DNA of 64,000 nt from Otis tarda (Eukaryota; Chordata; Aves; Otidiformes; Otididae). This document shows positions 14,401 to 24,334 of this stretch, one piece after another (position 1 is the first letter of the stretch; the number at the start of each line of letters is the position of its first letter). The notes beneath the pieces were generated by a model that saw only the letters and a program-made list of their open reading frames with translations, did no database searches and was not told the origin of the DNA. Made by a program: the position numbers and the translations under genes. Location of the stretch: positions 45,548,001 to 45,612,000 of the forward strand of contig CM048553.1 in assembly GCA_026413225.1 (NCBI GenBank). The letters are read 5' to 3'.

Positions 14401-15401
14401 TATTCTGATATAAGCCAGTAGTGTTTTTTCTACATAGAAAGAAAACAGTGGCAGGATCTCTTCCATAACAGAAAAGAAACAGGGAGACCTTGGAGGAGCA
14501 CAGAAGAGATTCTTAGATTGGGATGGGAAAACACCGACACTGCAAACTCTTCGAATATATTACCTTCCCATTTGTGTAAGGATTAGCTGGTGCTGGTGTA
14601 AGTCAGACTCTCACCAGATGAAGGTTTGATTGTTTTAATGAAATATCAGTTCCTCGCATAAAGAGCAGAGCTCTCCTCTCTCACATGCCAGTATTTCTTT
14701 TGGAAGATGATGGCAGCTCTTTTAGAGAAAGATTGCAGCCAAAGAAACGACTGAGTGACTTGGGAGTCTCCTACAGGGCAGTCTGTAGACCTGCAAGTCT
14801 TTCCCCCACCCCCCAATAAAATTAAATTGAATGTTATGTTCACCAGTTCACATTTCATATTGTAACAGAGTGTTGCAAAATCTATACTTGGCAGTACTCC
14901 TTGTACTATTATTATCTGCACAGTAAAGGCAAAAGGCTGCGTTGGATACTGGCAGCTGTGTGAAAGGCCTATGGCAGAGCAAGAGACGGAGCTAGGTCTC
15001 CCAAGCCCTGTGCGAGTGGCCCAGGGGTTGCAGTGCTGTCTTTCCTCTTGCTGTTGGACTGGTCTGCAAAAAGCAGTAAGCCAAAGTTCCAGGGAACCTA
15101 ACTTTTTTTTTTTTTTCCAAACAAAGCTTCATAGAGCTCATCCTCAAACTCAATTTTTGTTCTCCAAAAGGGTAGAAATGAAAAATAGAGAGGAAGCCTT
15201 CCTGTAGAGCAGCTCCCAGGTTTTTTTTAGTTTTGGGTAGTGCTTTGGCACTCTTTTTCTTCATTTCCCTCATTCCCTGGAAGGGGGAAAAATTGCTGAA
15301 GAAAGCCTAAACTCTCTTGAATAGTCCATAAAATGCAATTTATGGTGGAGCTGTAAACCATAAGTGTTTAAATGGTTCCTTTCTTGGTTTATTTTCCACA
15401 G
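2461..15401. other. Non-coding stretch upstream of the POMGNT2 coding exon (probable intron)
   Basis: About 13 kb with no recognisable protein domain, tRNA, rRNA or CpG island. Open frames here are short (mostly under 100 codons; the longest, about 177 codons, is at 11075-11608 on the minus strand) and show no family resemblance. There are several T or A homopolymers (for example 11371-11387 and 12025-12038). A diverged 18-bp tandem repeat (unit GGGATCCCACAGGCTGTT) starts at 13849. The acceptor at 15400-15401 shows that an upstream exon exists, so at least the right part of this stretch is intron. I could not place the upstream non-coding exon and promoter; they may lie left of the window. 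Confidence 0.6.
13849..13892. repeat. Short 18-bp tandem repeat, about 2.4 copies
   Basis: Two adjacent 18-bp units, GGGATCCCACAGGCTGTT at 13849-13866 and a copy with four changes at 13867-13884, are followed by a partial third unit GGGATCCC. It lies in the non-coding stretch upstream of POMGNT2. No function is suggested. Confidence 0.7.
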
Positions 15402-15493
15402 GTCTTTGCCCTCACCATGTCAAGGAGTGTTTATGATGTGTTCCCTCTCCATTGCATTCCCCACCTGTCATCTTGCTAGGATCTAACTACAGA
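15402..15493 (+). other. POMGNT2: POMGNT2 5' UTR portion of the coding exon, with splice acceptor
   Basis: A pyrimidine-rich tract (TTCCTTTCTTGGTTTATTTTCCACAG) ends in AG at 15400-15401, which gives a convincing 3' splice site. The exon would start at 15402 and has 92 nt of leader before the chosen ATG at 15494. It matches a single coding exon preceded by one or more non-coding exons, as I recall for this gene in other vertebrates. The leader includes a short upstream ORF, listed separately. Confidence 0.75.
15417..15479 (+). other. Upstream ORF in the POMGNT2 leader (20 codons)
   Basis: An ATG at 15417 with a favourable context (CTCACCATGT, A at -3) opens a 20-codon frame that stops at TAG 15477-15479. 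That is 14 nt before the main ATG at 15494 and in a different frame. If the leader is spliced as inferred, scanning ribosomes meet this ATG first. The short spacing would make reinitiation at the main start inefficient, so the uORF could dampen POMGNT2 translation. The sequence shows the ORF; regulation is inference. Confidence 0.5.
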
Positions 15494-17230
15494 ATGAACA
15501 TAGCAGCTGTGTTTAATGCCCTGCTCGTGTCTGTCCTTGCTGCTGTGCTGTGGAAGTACATCAAACTGCGAGAGCATGTCTTCATGGTTGAAGAGGAGTT
15601 GGTCCTCACACGTCAGTCTCAGGAACTCTCTCAGGTTCAGATTGACTACCATGCAGCTCTCCAGGCACTGGTGGAGGACGGTACCAGGATGGTGTGCACC
15701 GGCAGGATGCACACTGATCGCATCTGCCGCTTTGAGTCCCTCTGCTACTCTACTGAGGCTGAGGAGTTTGTCTACTTTCACAGCAACTCCTCGGTCATGC
15801 TGCCCAACCTGGGCTCCCGGAGGTTCCAGCCAGCTTTGCTCGACCTCTCCTCTGTGGAAGATCACAACACCCAGTACTTCAACTTTGTGGAGCTGCCAGC
15901 TGCTGCACTGAAATTTATGCCAAAGCCAGTCTTTGTGCCTGATGTAGCACTGATCGCTAACAGGTTCAACCCGGACAACCTGATGCACGTCTTTCATGAT
16001 GACCTCCTCCCCATTTATTACACCATGCAGCAGTTCTCTGATTTAGATCTGGAGGCACGACTCTTCTTCATGGAAGGCTGGAGTGAAGGTGTTCACTTTG
16101 ACCTCTACAAGTTACTGAGTAACAAGCAGCCGCTCCTCAGGGAGCAGCTTAAAACCCTGGGCAGGCTCCTCTGCTTTACCAAATCGTATGTGGGACTGTC
16201 CAAAATCACCACCTGGTACCAGTATGGATTTGTCCAGCCACAAGGGCCGAAGGCTAACATCTTGGTTTCTGGTAACGAGATCAGGCAGTTCACCAAATTC
16301 ATGATGCAGAAGCTGAACGTCAGCTTGGAGGAAGGCTCCAGTGAGGAGTACATTGTAGTGTTCAGTCGAACTATCAACAGACTTATTCTAAATGAGGCAG
16401 AACTAATCCTGGCTCTCGCTCAGGAGTTTCAGATGAAAACCATTACCGTCTCTCTGGAGGAGCATTCGTTTTCTGACATCGTCCGGTTGATCAGCAATGC
16501 GTCCATGCTGGTCAGCATGCATGGAGCCCAATTAGTCATGTCTCTCTTCCTGCCAAGAGGTGCCACAGTGGTGGAGCTCTTTCCTTATGCTATCAACCCT
16601 GAACACTATACCCCTTACAAAACCCTGGCAACCCTTCCTGGCATGGACCTGCAGTACATTGCCTGGCAGAACACCGACAGGGAAGACACCGTTACCTACC
16701 CGGACAGACCTTGGGATCAGGGCGGGATTGCTCATCTGGACAAAGCCGAGCAAGAGCGCATCATTAAGAGCACAGAGGTGCCGCGGCACCTCTGCTGCCG
16801 TAACCCCGAGTGGCTGTTCCGTGCCTACCAGGACACAAAGGTGAACATCCCTTCTCTCATCCATGTGATCAGGCAGACTGTGAAGTCTAAGCCAGGACCC
16901 AAGAAGCAGAAGTGGTCCGGTAGCATCTACCCTGGCAAAGTGAGGGATGCCAAGTGTCAAGCCTCTGTCCAGGGCACGAGCGAAGCTAAACTTGCCGTGT
17001 CCTGGCAGATCCCCTGGAACCTGAAGTATCTCAAGGTCAGAGAAGTGAAATATGAAGTGTGGATACAAGAGCAAGGAGAAAACACTTACATGCCTTATAT
17101 ATTGTCTCATCAGAATCACACCTTCTCAGAGAACATTAAGCCCTTCACGATATACCTGGTGTGGATACGCTGCATCTTCAACAAAAATCTCCTGGGACCT
17201 TTTGCAGATGTGCTCTTGTGCAGTACATAA
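15494..17230 (+). CDS. POMGNT2: Protein O-linked-mannose beta-1,4-N-acetylglucosaminyltransferase 2
   Basis: The 578-residue product is the ER enzyme that adds beta-1,4-linked GlcNAc to O-mannose. This is the second step of the core M3 glycan on alpha-dystroglycan, later phosphorylated by POMK. Visible parts: a short cytosolic N-terminus; a signal-anchor helix at about residues 4-22 ([17 protein letters not shown]); and a GT61-type catalytic domain with [12 protein letters not shown] near 162-173 and [17 protein letters not shown] near 341-357. A C-terminal fibronectin type III domain runs from about 480 to 578 (PGKVRDAKC to the end). N-glycosylation sequons lie near 98, 275, 335 and 541. The length is close to the roughly 580 residues of mammalian orthologues. 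I chose ATG 15494 because [21 protein letters not shown] aligns with the family N-terminus; the longer frame opens only with a TTG at 15452. The whole coding sequence is in one exon and is intact. It is convergent with GASK1A. Confidence 0.97.
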   Translation: MNIAAVFNALLVSVLAAVLWKYIKLREHVFMVEEELVLTRQSQELSQVQIDYHAALQALVEDGTRMVCTGRMHTDRICRFESLCYSTEAEEFVYFHSNSSVMLPNLGSRRFQPALLDLSSVEDHNTQYFNFVELPAAALKFMPKPVFVPDVALIANRFNPDNLMHVFHDDLLPIYYTMQQFSDLDLEARLFFMEGWSEGVHFDLYKLLSNKQPLLREQLKTLGRLLCFTKSYVGLSKITTWYQYGFVQPQGPKANILVSGNEIRQFTKFMMQKLNVSLEEGSSEEYIVVFSRTINRLILNEAELILALAQEFQMKTITVSLEEHSFSDIVRLISNASMLVSMHGAQLVMSLFLPRGATVVELFPYAINPEHYTPYKTLATLPGMDLQYIAWQNTDREDTVTYPDRPWDQGGIAHLDKAEQERIIKSTEVPRHLCCRNPEWLFRAYQDTKVNIPSLIHVIRQTVKSKPGPKKQKWSGSIYPGKVRDAKCQASVQGTSEAKLAVSWQIPWNLKYLKVREVKYEVWIQEQGENTYMPYILSHQNHTFSENIKPFTIYLVWIRCIFNKNLLGPFADVLLCST

Positions 17231-18080
17231 CCTGTTGCGCTACCCGTACAGCTCTGCTCTGCTCTCCACTCCATCTGTGGTTTAAAACTTCTTGTCCTGT
17301 AGTTTGTAGAGAGCTGAAGAGGACTAGACTGTACCAGTGCCTAAGTGTCCATTTTATTGCACTCCATGTGTGTTCTTTAAATGGTATTTATTTCCAATGA
17401 GTGTTTAAAAAAAAAAAAAAGAGAGAAACCTCTGTGTTCTTCAGAGTAACTTCCAGAAGTTAAATTACATGCTGAATACGTGAAATTGAAAACAAAATGG
17501 AAGTGAATTGTGTGTACCTTGGTCGTGATTAAATTTGTTTCTATTGTGTGGTGAGTATTTAAGCACAGTATTAAACCACAGTTAATTCCATGGCTAGAGG
17601 GGTGCTTCTCATCAGCTTTTTCACTGAAAAAAATAACTTACAATAACTCTGACTGTAACTTTGAGTTCAAGATTTGGTACAAGAGCCTTCATTAAACTGC
17701 TGTAAACGTATTCAATATTTTTTTGCTTTTTTAATCTGTCAAAATTGTTATTGTGATAGATTTATCTGTTGCTGTGATAAAAATGTGTGTATGGGTATTT
17801 TTTTATTTTTTGTGTTTTGGCTGAAGAGAATGAGACTATGGTGTCAGCTTCATGTTTAAAATCAGATTTTACTTCATCCCGATAGCAAAAGGCTGGAGTA
17901 GCAGATGGGAGATGGAAGGGATGGAGCGGATAATAATTTATAGTGTTTTAAGATCTATTTTCATTTTGTGAGTTATATACAGGTCTATTGGAAAGGAAGG
18001 GGATAGTTTGGAAGAGGTGGTGGGAGAGAGATTGCACTTATATCAATCCTCTCAAATAAAATCCTTTTTTCCTGGAGTTT
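17231..18080 (+). other. POMGNT2: POMGNT2 3' UTR (probable extent)
   Basis: AT-rich sequence follows the stop codon, with an A-run near 17407-17420. Candidate weak signals (ATTAAA-like) lie near 17530 and 17571, and a canonical AATAAA is at 18055-18060. The end at about 18080 assumes cleavage 15-25 nt after that signal. Upstream ATTAAA variants could give a shorter form. No coding feature is present. Confidence 0.6.
18055..18060 (+). terminator. Polyadenylation signal AATAAA, probably POMGNT2
   Basis: A canonical AATAAA about 825 nt after the POMGNT2 stop, followed by a T-rich stretch (CCTTTTTTCCTGGAGTTTGAT) that could act as the downstream element. The assignment rests on position. Confidence 0.55.
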
Positions 18081-21000
18081 GATCAGAATAATCTGTTGAT
18101 AGTAGCTGCTAACAGGTACATGCTTTGCTAAGTAATGGGCCAGTAGTCGCAAAGGGAAGCTTTCTGGGCACGGATTTCCCTGGATGTTGGTGGGAGGAAG
18201 CAGTCAGGCAGGAAACAGGTAGATGGGTGCTGTGGCATTGGGTCGGACGGAGCACGTGGCAGGGGTCGGGCTGGTGACACTCGCACCTCTGTTGCTCCGA
18301 TCAGGGGAGTAGTTTCTTCTAAACTTAGACTTGTTTTCCCTGAGATCAGAATCTGGCTTCATTGCTGGGGTAACACATTGCCTACTTAGGACCTGATCCT
18401 GCACATTTCTCCCTTAGGTGAAGACCCTAAATGATGCTGTCTTTGAAAAACAGCTCTGTGTCAAAGCTACAGGCCTTGGGGAAGAGAGGAAAGAAGGAGC
18501 AGGAGCAGGAGAGGTTTCATTGGTAGGAGTTAGCATCCTCCATAGTTTATAACCAGCATTAAAGCAACAAGAAAAGTGCTTTCTTCTCCTCTCCCTCCCT
18601 AGTCCCTACAGTCCTCCTGAGGTCTGGATGGATGTTTGAACAGTAGGATAAATGACTTGCCTTCTGAGTGATGGGCTGATAGACGAGTGTCTCAACGCAG
18701 GATTATAATACGAGTTCTAGAGATAGGGGCTGAAAGACATTGCTGTACAGACAAGAAACAGGAAGTTTGAAAAATGACTGAAACACCGCAGTACAACATT
18801 GGAGCTTCAGGCAAGTGCTTCTTCTGTATATTAATTTTCATTATGTCTTGCTTTATTTTTGAACATGTTTGTGATTTAAAGGGGAAAAAAACCAGAACAA
18901 CAATCCCAAAGTCTGTGTTTGCTTCGCCATTGTAGCCTTGCCAAGTAAGAATTTTTGCCTTGATATTTTAAACAGGCACGTGAATACTTCCACTGTTGTT
19001 TTCTTAGGACAAAATGGGCTTATTGCTGAAGCTAGTGTCTGAGCTGTGCCCTAAAGCCTCTACGTGGCCGCACATCACATGCCACGCCACGTACCTCTCA
19101 GCTGAGGTGAGAAAAATTTCATAAACAGGTGACAGACATGAGAGCAGACTGTTAGGGAAGCCACCAGGACCTGTAGCGCCCCAGGACCTCACTGGCTGAT
19201 TAGCTCCCGTTCATGGCGGGGTTTTGCAGCAACCTCGCATCCCCACATCCATTCAAGCTGCAGGTAGCCCTGTGGCCACTGGCCATCCTGCTGGCTGTTG
19301 CAAGGGTGGTAATGTTGGCATCCCTACAAAGTCGGTAGTGAGTGAACCTTCCGAAGGCTGAAATTTAGTCAGCGCTCGTTTTGCGTCAGTTCTCAGAAGT
19401 CATTTTCTTTGGGTGTGTGATCTGCCTGTGTTCTCCTAACCACTGCTCTTCCTGGGTGGGATATTGGTCTGTGAGTTGCTTTCCTGTCCTCCTTTCTCAG
19501 TGCCTTTGGTAGCAATCCTTTGCCTATAATTTGTAGGCCATCTCATTTCACTTAATTGATTTCATATGATTGCAAATTTTCTAACATTTGCAGATCAGTT
19601 ACAGCACATTAACTATTTTCTTCTCATATCCCAATGATTCTAATCAATAACATTGGCTACAGAGCAATGAAGTGTCATGTATGTGGGTTTCCATGCTCTT
19701 AACTCTAGCATGAAACGGTCTCTTGCATTCAGAGACACCCTTTTCCCAGAAGATAATCAAGTGTGCTTTCCAAAAATGTGCATTCTGGTTCTGTCTTCCT
19801 CATCAGTGCTATGAATACTTTACGAGGTGGAAACAAAATTAAAGGATTTTTCCGTTACAAATTCTAAGATAGCTGAACACTGAAGTTGTGATGGTGCCAT
19901 TTTCCTCCAACACCTGCCCAGTATAGGAATGTCTGTACTGGAGCCTCACTGCTATACCCAAATTCCTCTGCTGGTGCATGCAGCACTGAGAGTACGTGGC
20001 TCAGCCTGTAACTGTCATACATTGGGCACAGTAATGTTATGCTGATTTATACTGCCTCAAGAACTGCGCTGGCATGCTAGCATCTTCCCATAGTGAATTT
20101 TCTTTCCTTTTAATAACTTTGCCATCAGTGCTCTGCATGCCCATTCAATTTTTCACCCCTCATCCTCCCCTATCCCACGGGCTGTTTGCTTCCATTGCTT
20201 CATGTGAATATCCTCTCGCACAGCCTGCAGCCTTCACATTTCAAGAAAACCTGGCAGGACTTTTCTCTGTCAATTCCACTTCTTAATTGATCAGAAGGAA
20301 TGCTTGCCTGGCATTGCTTAAAGTTCCGTCCTGTAACAAGTGCAGGCTCTCCGTGCACAGGTGCTGGAGCTGCATCTCACACAGGCAGGAAAGGGAGGGC
20401 TGGAGCTGGGGTACTGTATTTCCAAAACAACTTGTTCCTCAGGCAAACTTAAGGGGCTCCTTTTGACAACTTGTGTTGTGCAAGAGACTTGCACCTTCTA
20501 CCACTGCATCAGTTGGTTTTGTTCCCAAAGCAAATACATTAAGCTCTGTGGTGCTGTCTGGCCCTGCTGTCCTGGAAGAAGAGAAAAAGCTGGGATTAAA
20601 TCCAAACACCTCCGGGGGCAGTGCAGGATGCTAATAGCCAGCTGGTCTTGGACTCGCTGCTGCTGGGCTTGGCTGTGCTTATGGAGATGGATCATCTAGG
20701 AGGATTTGCTCTGGCTGCAGTTTCATATCTCATTTTAATTAGCCAAAGTGCAAGGAGCAGCCAGCTGCTGTGGGAGGGCTCCTTACGGACACGGACGAAG
20801 GTGAAAAAGGACTGAATGGAGCGCTTACCAGCTTGCACGTGTGAGGTGTCGGAGCAGGAACTGGAGGTTGTATAATACGATTCCCTACAGGATGGGCCTT
20901 CTCAAGCGTGATAGTGGCTTTAAGAGAGCCAGAGCAATTCACGCTGCTGTTATTTTCTGCTGCTTATAGCCCAAAGTCACCCTCAAAAACCATATCCAAG

Positions 21001-21602
21001 AGCAGAAACATTTCTGAAGAGGCTGAACCCCAGTCTGGCCTGGGTGTGTTTCTCGAGAAGGACATGCTGCCACCAGGGCGGTGGAGAGCTGAAACTTGCG
21101 GATGGCACTTGTCTTAAATGGACCACTCCTTGCTCAGCACTGTGGAAGACCAGTTGCTCTGGGGGTGTAGCCTAGAAGAGCGCGGAGAAGATTAGAGTAG
21201 CACAAACTGAGGGCTGAGAAGCTGCTGAGTCAGATAGTCTCCAGGACTATCGAGTGGTGGAAGGGACTTGTTCCAGCCAGCCTAGGAGGCGGCACTTGGC
21301 ATGATCACCTGCAGGAGCTCACATCTGAAAATTTCTAGAGCTCTTGTTTGCCAGGTTATCAGGAACCTAACACACTAGGAAATAATAATGAAATCCTATT
21401 TTTTCTTTTGGCTTATATGTATATTTCAGTAGACCTTTTGAGATAGCCCGCGTCCTGCCAAGCGACTAGTGGCATCTTCTACATGGCTTTTAAACCCTTG
21501 TTCCAGGCAGGAATTGTCCTCTATATGATGGAGAAGGACTGAGAGGTGAGCGTCTTAAGCTTGCTCACTCAGCTGGGCACAGCACAGACATCACTGGACC
21601 TG
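18081..21602. other. Intergenic stretch downstream of POMGNT2
   Basis: About 3.5 kb with only short, unrecognised open frames and no RNA gene, mobile element or notable repeat that I can support. It is the start of the 26-kb interval between the 3' ends of two convergent genes. Confidence 0.6.
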
Positions 21603-21873
21603 TTGTGACAGGATGAGTGGTAGTGGTTTTAAAGTAGAGGGAGGTAGTTTCAGATTAAATATTAGGAAAAAATTGTTTACAGTGAGGGTGGTAGAACACT
21701 GGAACAGGTTGCCCAGAGAGGTGGTTGATGCCCCATCCCTGGAAACATTCAAGGCCAAGCTGGCCAGGGCTCTGAGCAACCTGATCTGGTTGGAGATGTC
21801 CCTGCTCCTTGCAGGGGGTTTGGACTAGATGACCTTTAAAGGTCCCTTCCAACCCAAACCGTTCTATGATTCT
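21603..21873 (+). mobile_element. CR1 LINE 3' fragment (5'-truncated)
   Basis: A 271-bp 5'-truncated CR1 copy. It starts inside the ORF2 C-terminus (RMSGSGFKVEGGSFRLNIRK in translation), continues through WNRLPREVVDAPSLETFKAKL, and ends with GGTCCCTTCCAACCCAAACC followed by GTTCTATGATTCT. The ORF2 tail is still almost open in one frame (21613-21828). It is closely similar to the copies at 33765-34017 (same strand) and 51554-51972 (opposite strand), so all three come from related CR1 subfamilies. Confidence 0.93.
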
Positions 21874-23439
21874 CGTAGCCAACCAAGAAGCAGTAAGGAT
21901 GCTGGTCCCATGTGAGCAATGTTGTCATATGGGTGCAACCCATCTCCTCCTGATCTCCCTCTGCGCTGCCAGTGGGGTACCTTGCTGGCCACTAGCTGAT
22001 CATCTTCTCACCAGCCAGAGATACTCCAGTGCTTACACAGTGCACTTAGCCCTTTACAAGCATGGAGAATCCTCAACCTCATCTAGAAAAACCCACGCCT
22101 GCCATAAATTATTATTGGCTAGCTTTTGCTTAGCAAAATTATTGTATTTTTCTTTTACTGGCCCTATGGATTTCTCCAGCCTTTGGCTTCTTTCTTCTCA
22201 CAGGCTGCTTGTGGGTGATAGGGGCAGGCAGAGACGGGGTAGCTGCAATCCAGATTTGTCACCCAGTGCGGGTTTTACACCTCCAGAAAGTGATTGGAGA
22301 TATTTAATCAAAATACTTGTTTTTGCAGAGTTCAAACTGAGATTCTTCTGTCTCCTTCCTCTCCATTCCTCTGACTCTTTTGGACAGATCCTTTTCTTAA
22401 GGAAATAATAATTCTTAAGAGCAATAACTTGGGAATTTTAAGAGCTGCTATGGAGGGAAGGAAAATAAAAAAGAAAAACAAACCCTTTAAAAAGTATCTT
22501 AGGAAATATGTTTGCAGGAGAAAATGGACCATTTCTTGGAAGATTTTGGTGAGAAATAGTGCAAAGTGCCTTTTTTGGCTTCATCACCTCAGTCTCTAAC
22601 AACTAAATACATTACTCAAGGTAAACGTACAACAGGAATATTTTTCAAAGCTGACTATTGATTTTCTTTTCTTTTTGCCCTTCCATTTCAGGCCACCTTT
22701 TTGTCCTTTTCTCTAAGGCTCTGCACACCCACCGCTCTGGGATCTGTGGATGGCTTGTGCCGGACACCAGCCGCTCACAGGCCCCGAATTAAATTAATAC
22801 ACTTAGGGAATGATTTATTTTAAGACCCTGCCAGGCTGTTGGTGTAGATGGCTCTGAGGCAGAGCCACATTTACCACAGGTGGGCTGGCAGGGGCTCTGA
22901 CCTGAGCCTTCGATCTCTCTAGGGCAGAAGTTGATCCATCTGCACAGCAAGGAGGTTGTTGCTTTTCATGATGCCTGGGTGAAAGGGACTCTGTAAGTCC
23001 AACATCATTTAATTTCTATTAAACAAAAGGGTGACTTCAGCATCTTTGTTGCTGTATCTCATCCGCTGAGCTGTATAAATAGCAGACTTATTTCTACAAT
23101 ATTTTTGCATCTGATGTCTGCGCCGTGTAAGGCAGGGTAGGTTTGGTGGATAAAAGAACACTTAATTTTTCCCTGCTGGACTTGGGGTAGGCACGCTCTT
23201 GGAATGACTTTCAATGTAATGACTGACAGTCCATCTGTGCTGTGGGTGGTATGAGAAGCATCACCATCTGCGTGTGTGTGAGGCACATCACCGTCCTTAT
23301 GTAAGAGAAGCCACCTCCCCCCACGTGTCCCCTCCAGGGGAGCTTGAGCCAGACCCTCTGGGCTGGCTGCAACTCAGCAAGCCGGCGCGAATTTGCACTG
23401 ACTGAGGACCTGGCCCTCTTTGTCACCCTCTCAAATCGT

Positions 23440-23640
23440 CCCTTCCGAACATGCTGATGAGTAAATTAATTGTTGGCAGGTTCAAACAAACCGAATAGCC
23501 TCCTGTTTGTTCGAAATAACTTGGCAGCGATCATCACCTTTAAATGCTGCTTAGTCCTGCTATTTGAAAATGTGTTGCCTTTAAAATTTAATTGAGTTTC
23601 CCTTTGTTTGGTGTTTATTCAAACAACTCTCTCGAGTTGC
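23440..23640. promoter_or_regulatory. Candidate conserved non-coding element (AT-rich)
   Basis: This block differs in texture from its flanks. It has dense TTTAAA, AAATTAATTG and TTTAATTGAG words with TTTGTT and TGTTTG forkhead/HMG-like words, almost no simple repeat and no coding potential. Vertebrate developmental enhancers often look like this. Only cross-species alignment can show conservation, so this is a pattern-based guess. Confidence 0.25.
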
Positions 23641-24328
23641 CTGATTTACCTCCTGGGTTAGCTGTGGCTCTGTATGCATAATGTAGCATCTATAGACGAA
23701 CCCACCCAGTTTATCATCTCTCTTCTCTGTCCCAGAGGTGCCTTGTTCTTTGTTATTCCTTACTTTGACGTTATTCTGGTTATAGCGGTCACCGCCACCA
23801 GCTGGGCAAGTGTGGGGATAAGGTGGACCGAGGTGGGACAGTCTGCAGACATACCATTGCTGGCAGCACTGTGTGTGGCTTTCCCACAGTGTTCTCCTGT
23901 GGACAGTTCTGTCGATGTGACATTTCCATGATAGGTCAGTTCCTCCTGTTTCTTCAGTCTGCCTGGTGAAAACCTACCAGGTCCTTTTTGCCATCCACAA
24001 ACAGGTATTGAGATGGCAGCTGCTGTATGGACTCCAATGGATCTCTTGCTTTGGGGTGATTTCACCAATTGAAAAACACAGAGCTGAATACTGGCCTTTC
24101 CCCACCCTTGAGGCCCAGGGGGGCCAGGTCTGCTTATATTCAGGGACCATTTATGCCAAGAGTGTCCCCATAGGCTCCTTAGAGGGTGGCAGTGCCTTCC
24201 CAGCGGATACAAGTCGCAAGCTTGGGTGAGCGCAGAGCTGTGGCCATTGCCCGGCGGCTCCCCGGCCCCGCCACAGAAAGACCTGCCCTTTGGACGGGGT
24301 GTGCTGCTCTGCCCGTTTCTCTTAACTC

Positions 24329-24334
24329 AATAAA
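24329..24334 (+). terminator. Isolated AATAAA signal, possibly from an LTR or unannotated transcript
   Basis: The AATAAA sits in ACTCAATAAAACTTTAATAC, right after a GC-rich stretch (24240-24310). The order of a GC-rich block, a short pyrimidine tract with CTGCTCTGCCCGTTTCTC, then AATAAA resembles the U3/R end of some avian retroviral LTRs. It could equally be the 3' end of a non-coding transcript. I found no TG...CA boundaries or target duplication, so no element is called. Confidence 0.25.

Noticed and set aside
15452-15493. N-terminal extension of POMGNT2 beginning at 15452
   Set aside because: The codon at 15452 is TTG, not ATG, and the added 14 residues do not belong to the family N-terminus. 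ATG 15494 gives the expected signal anchor.
15476-15997. Minus-strand 173-codon ORF over POMGNT2, and similar shadow frames at 16105-16377 and 16532-17119
   Set aside because: These are antisense shadows of a strongly coding + strand exon; no independent family similarity or splice signals.
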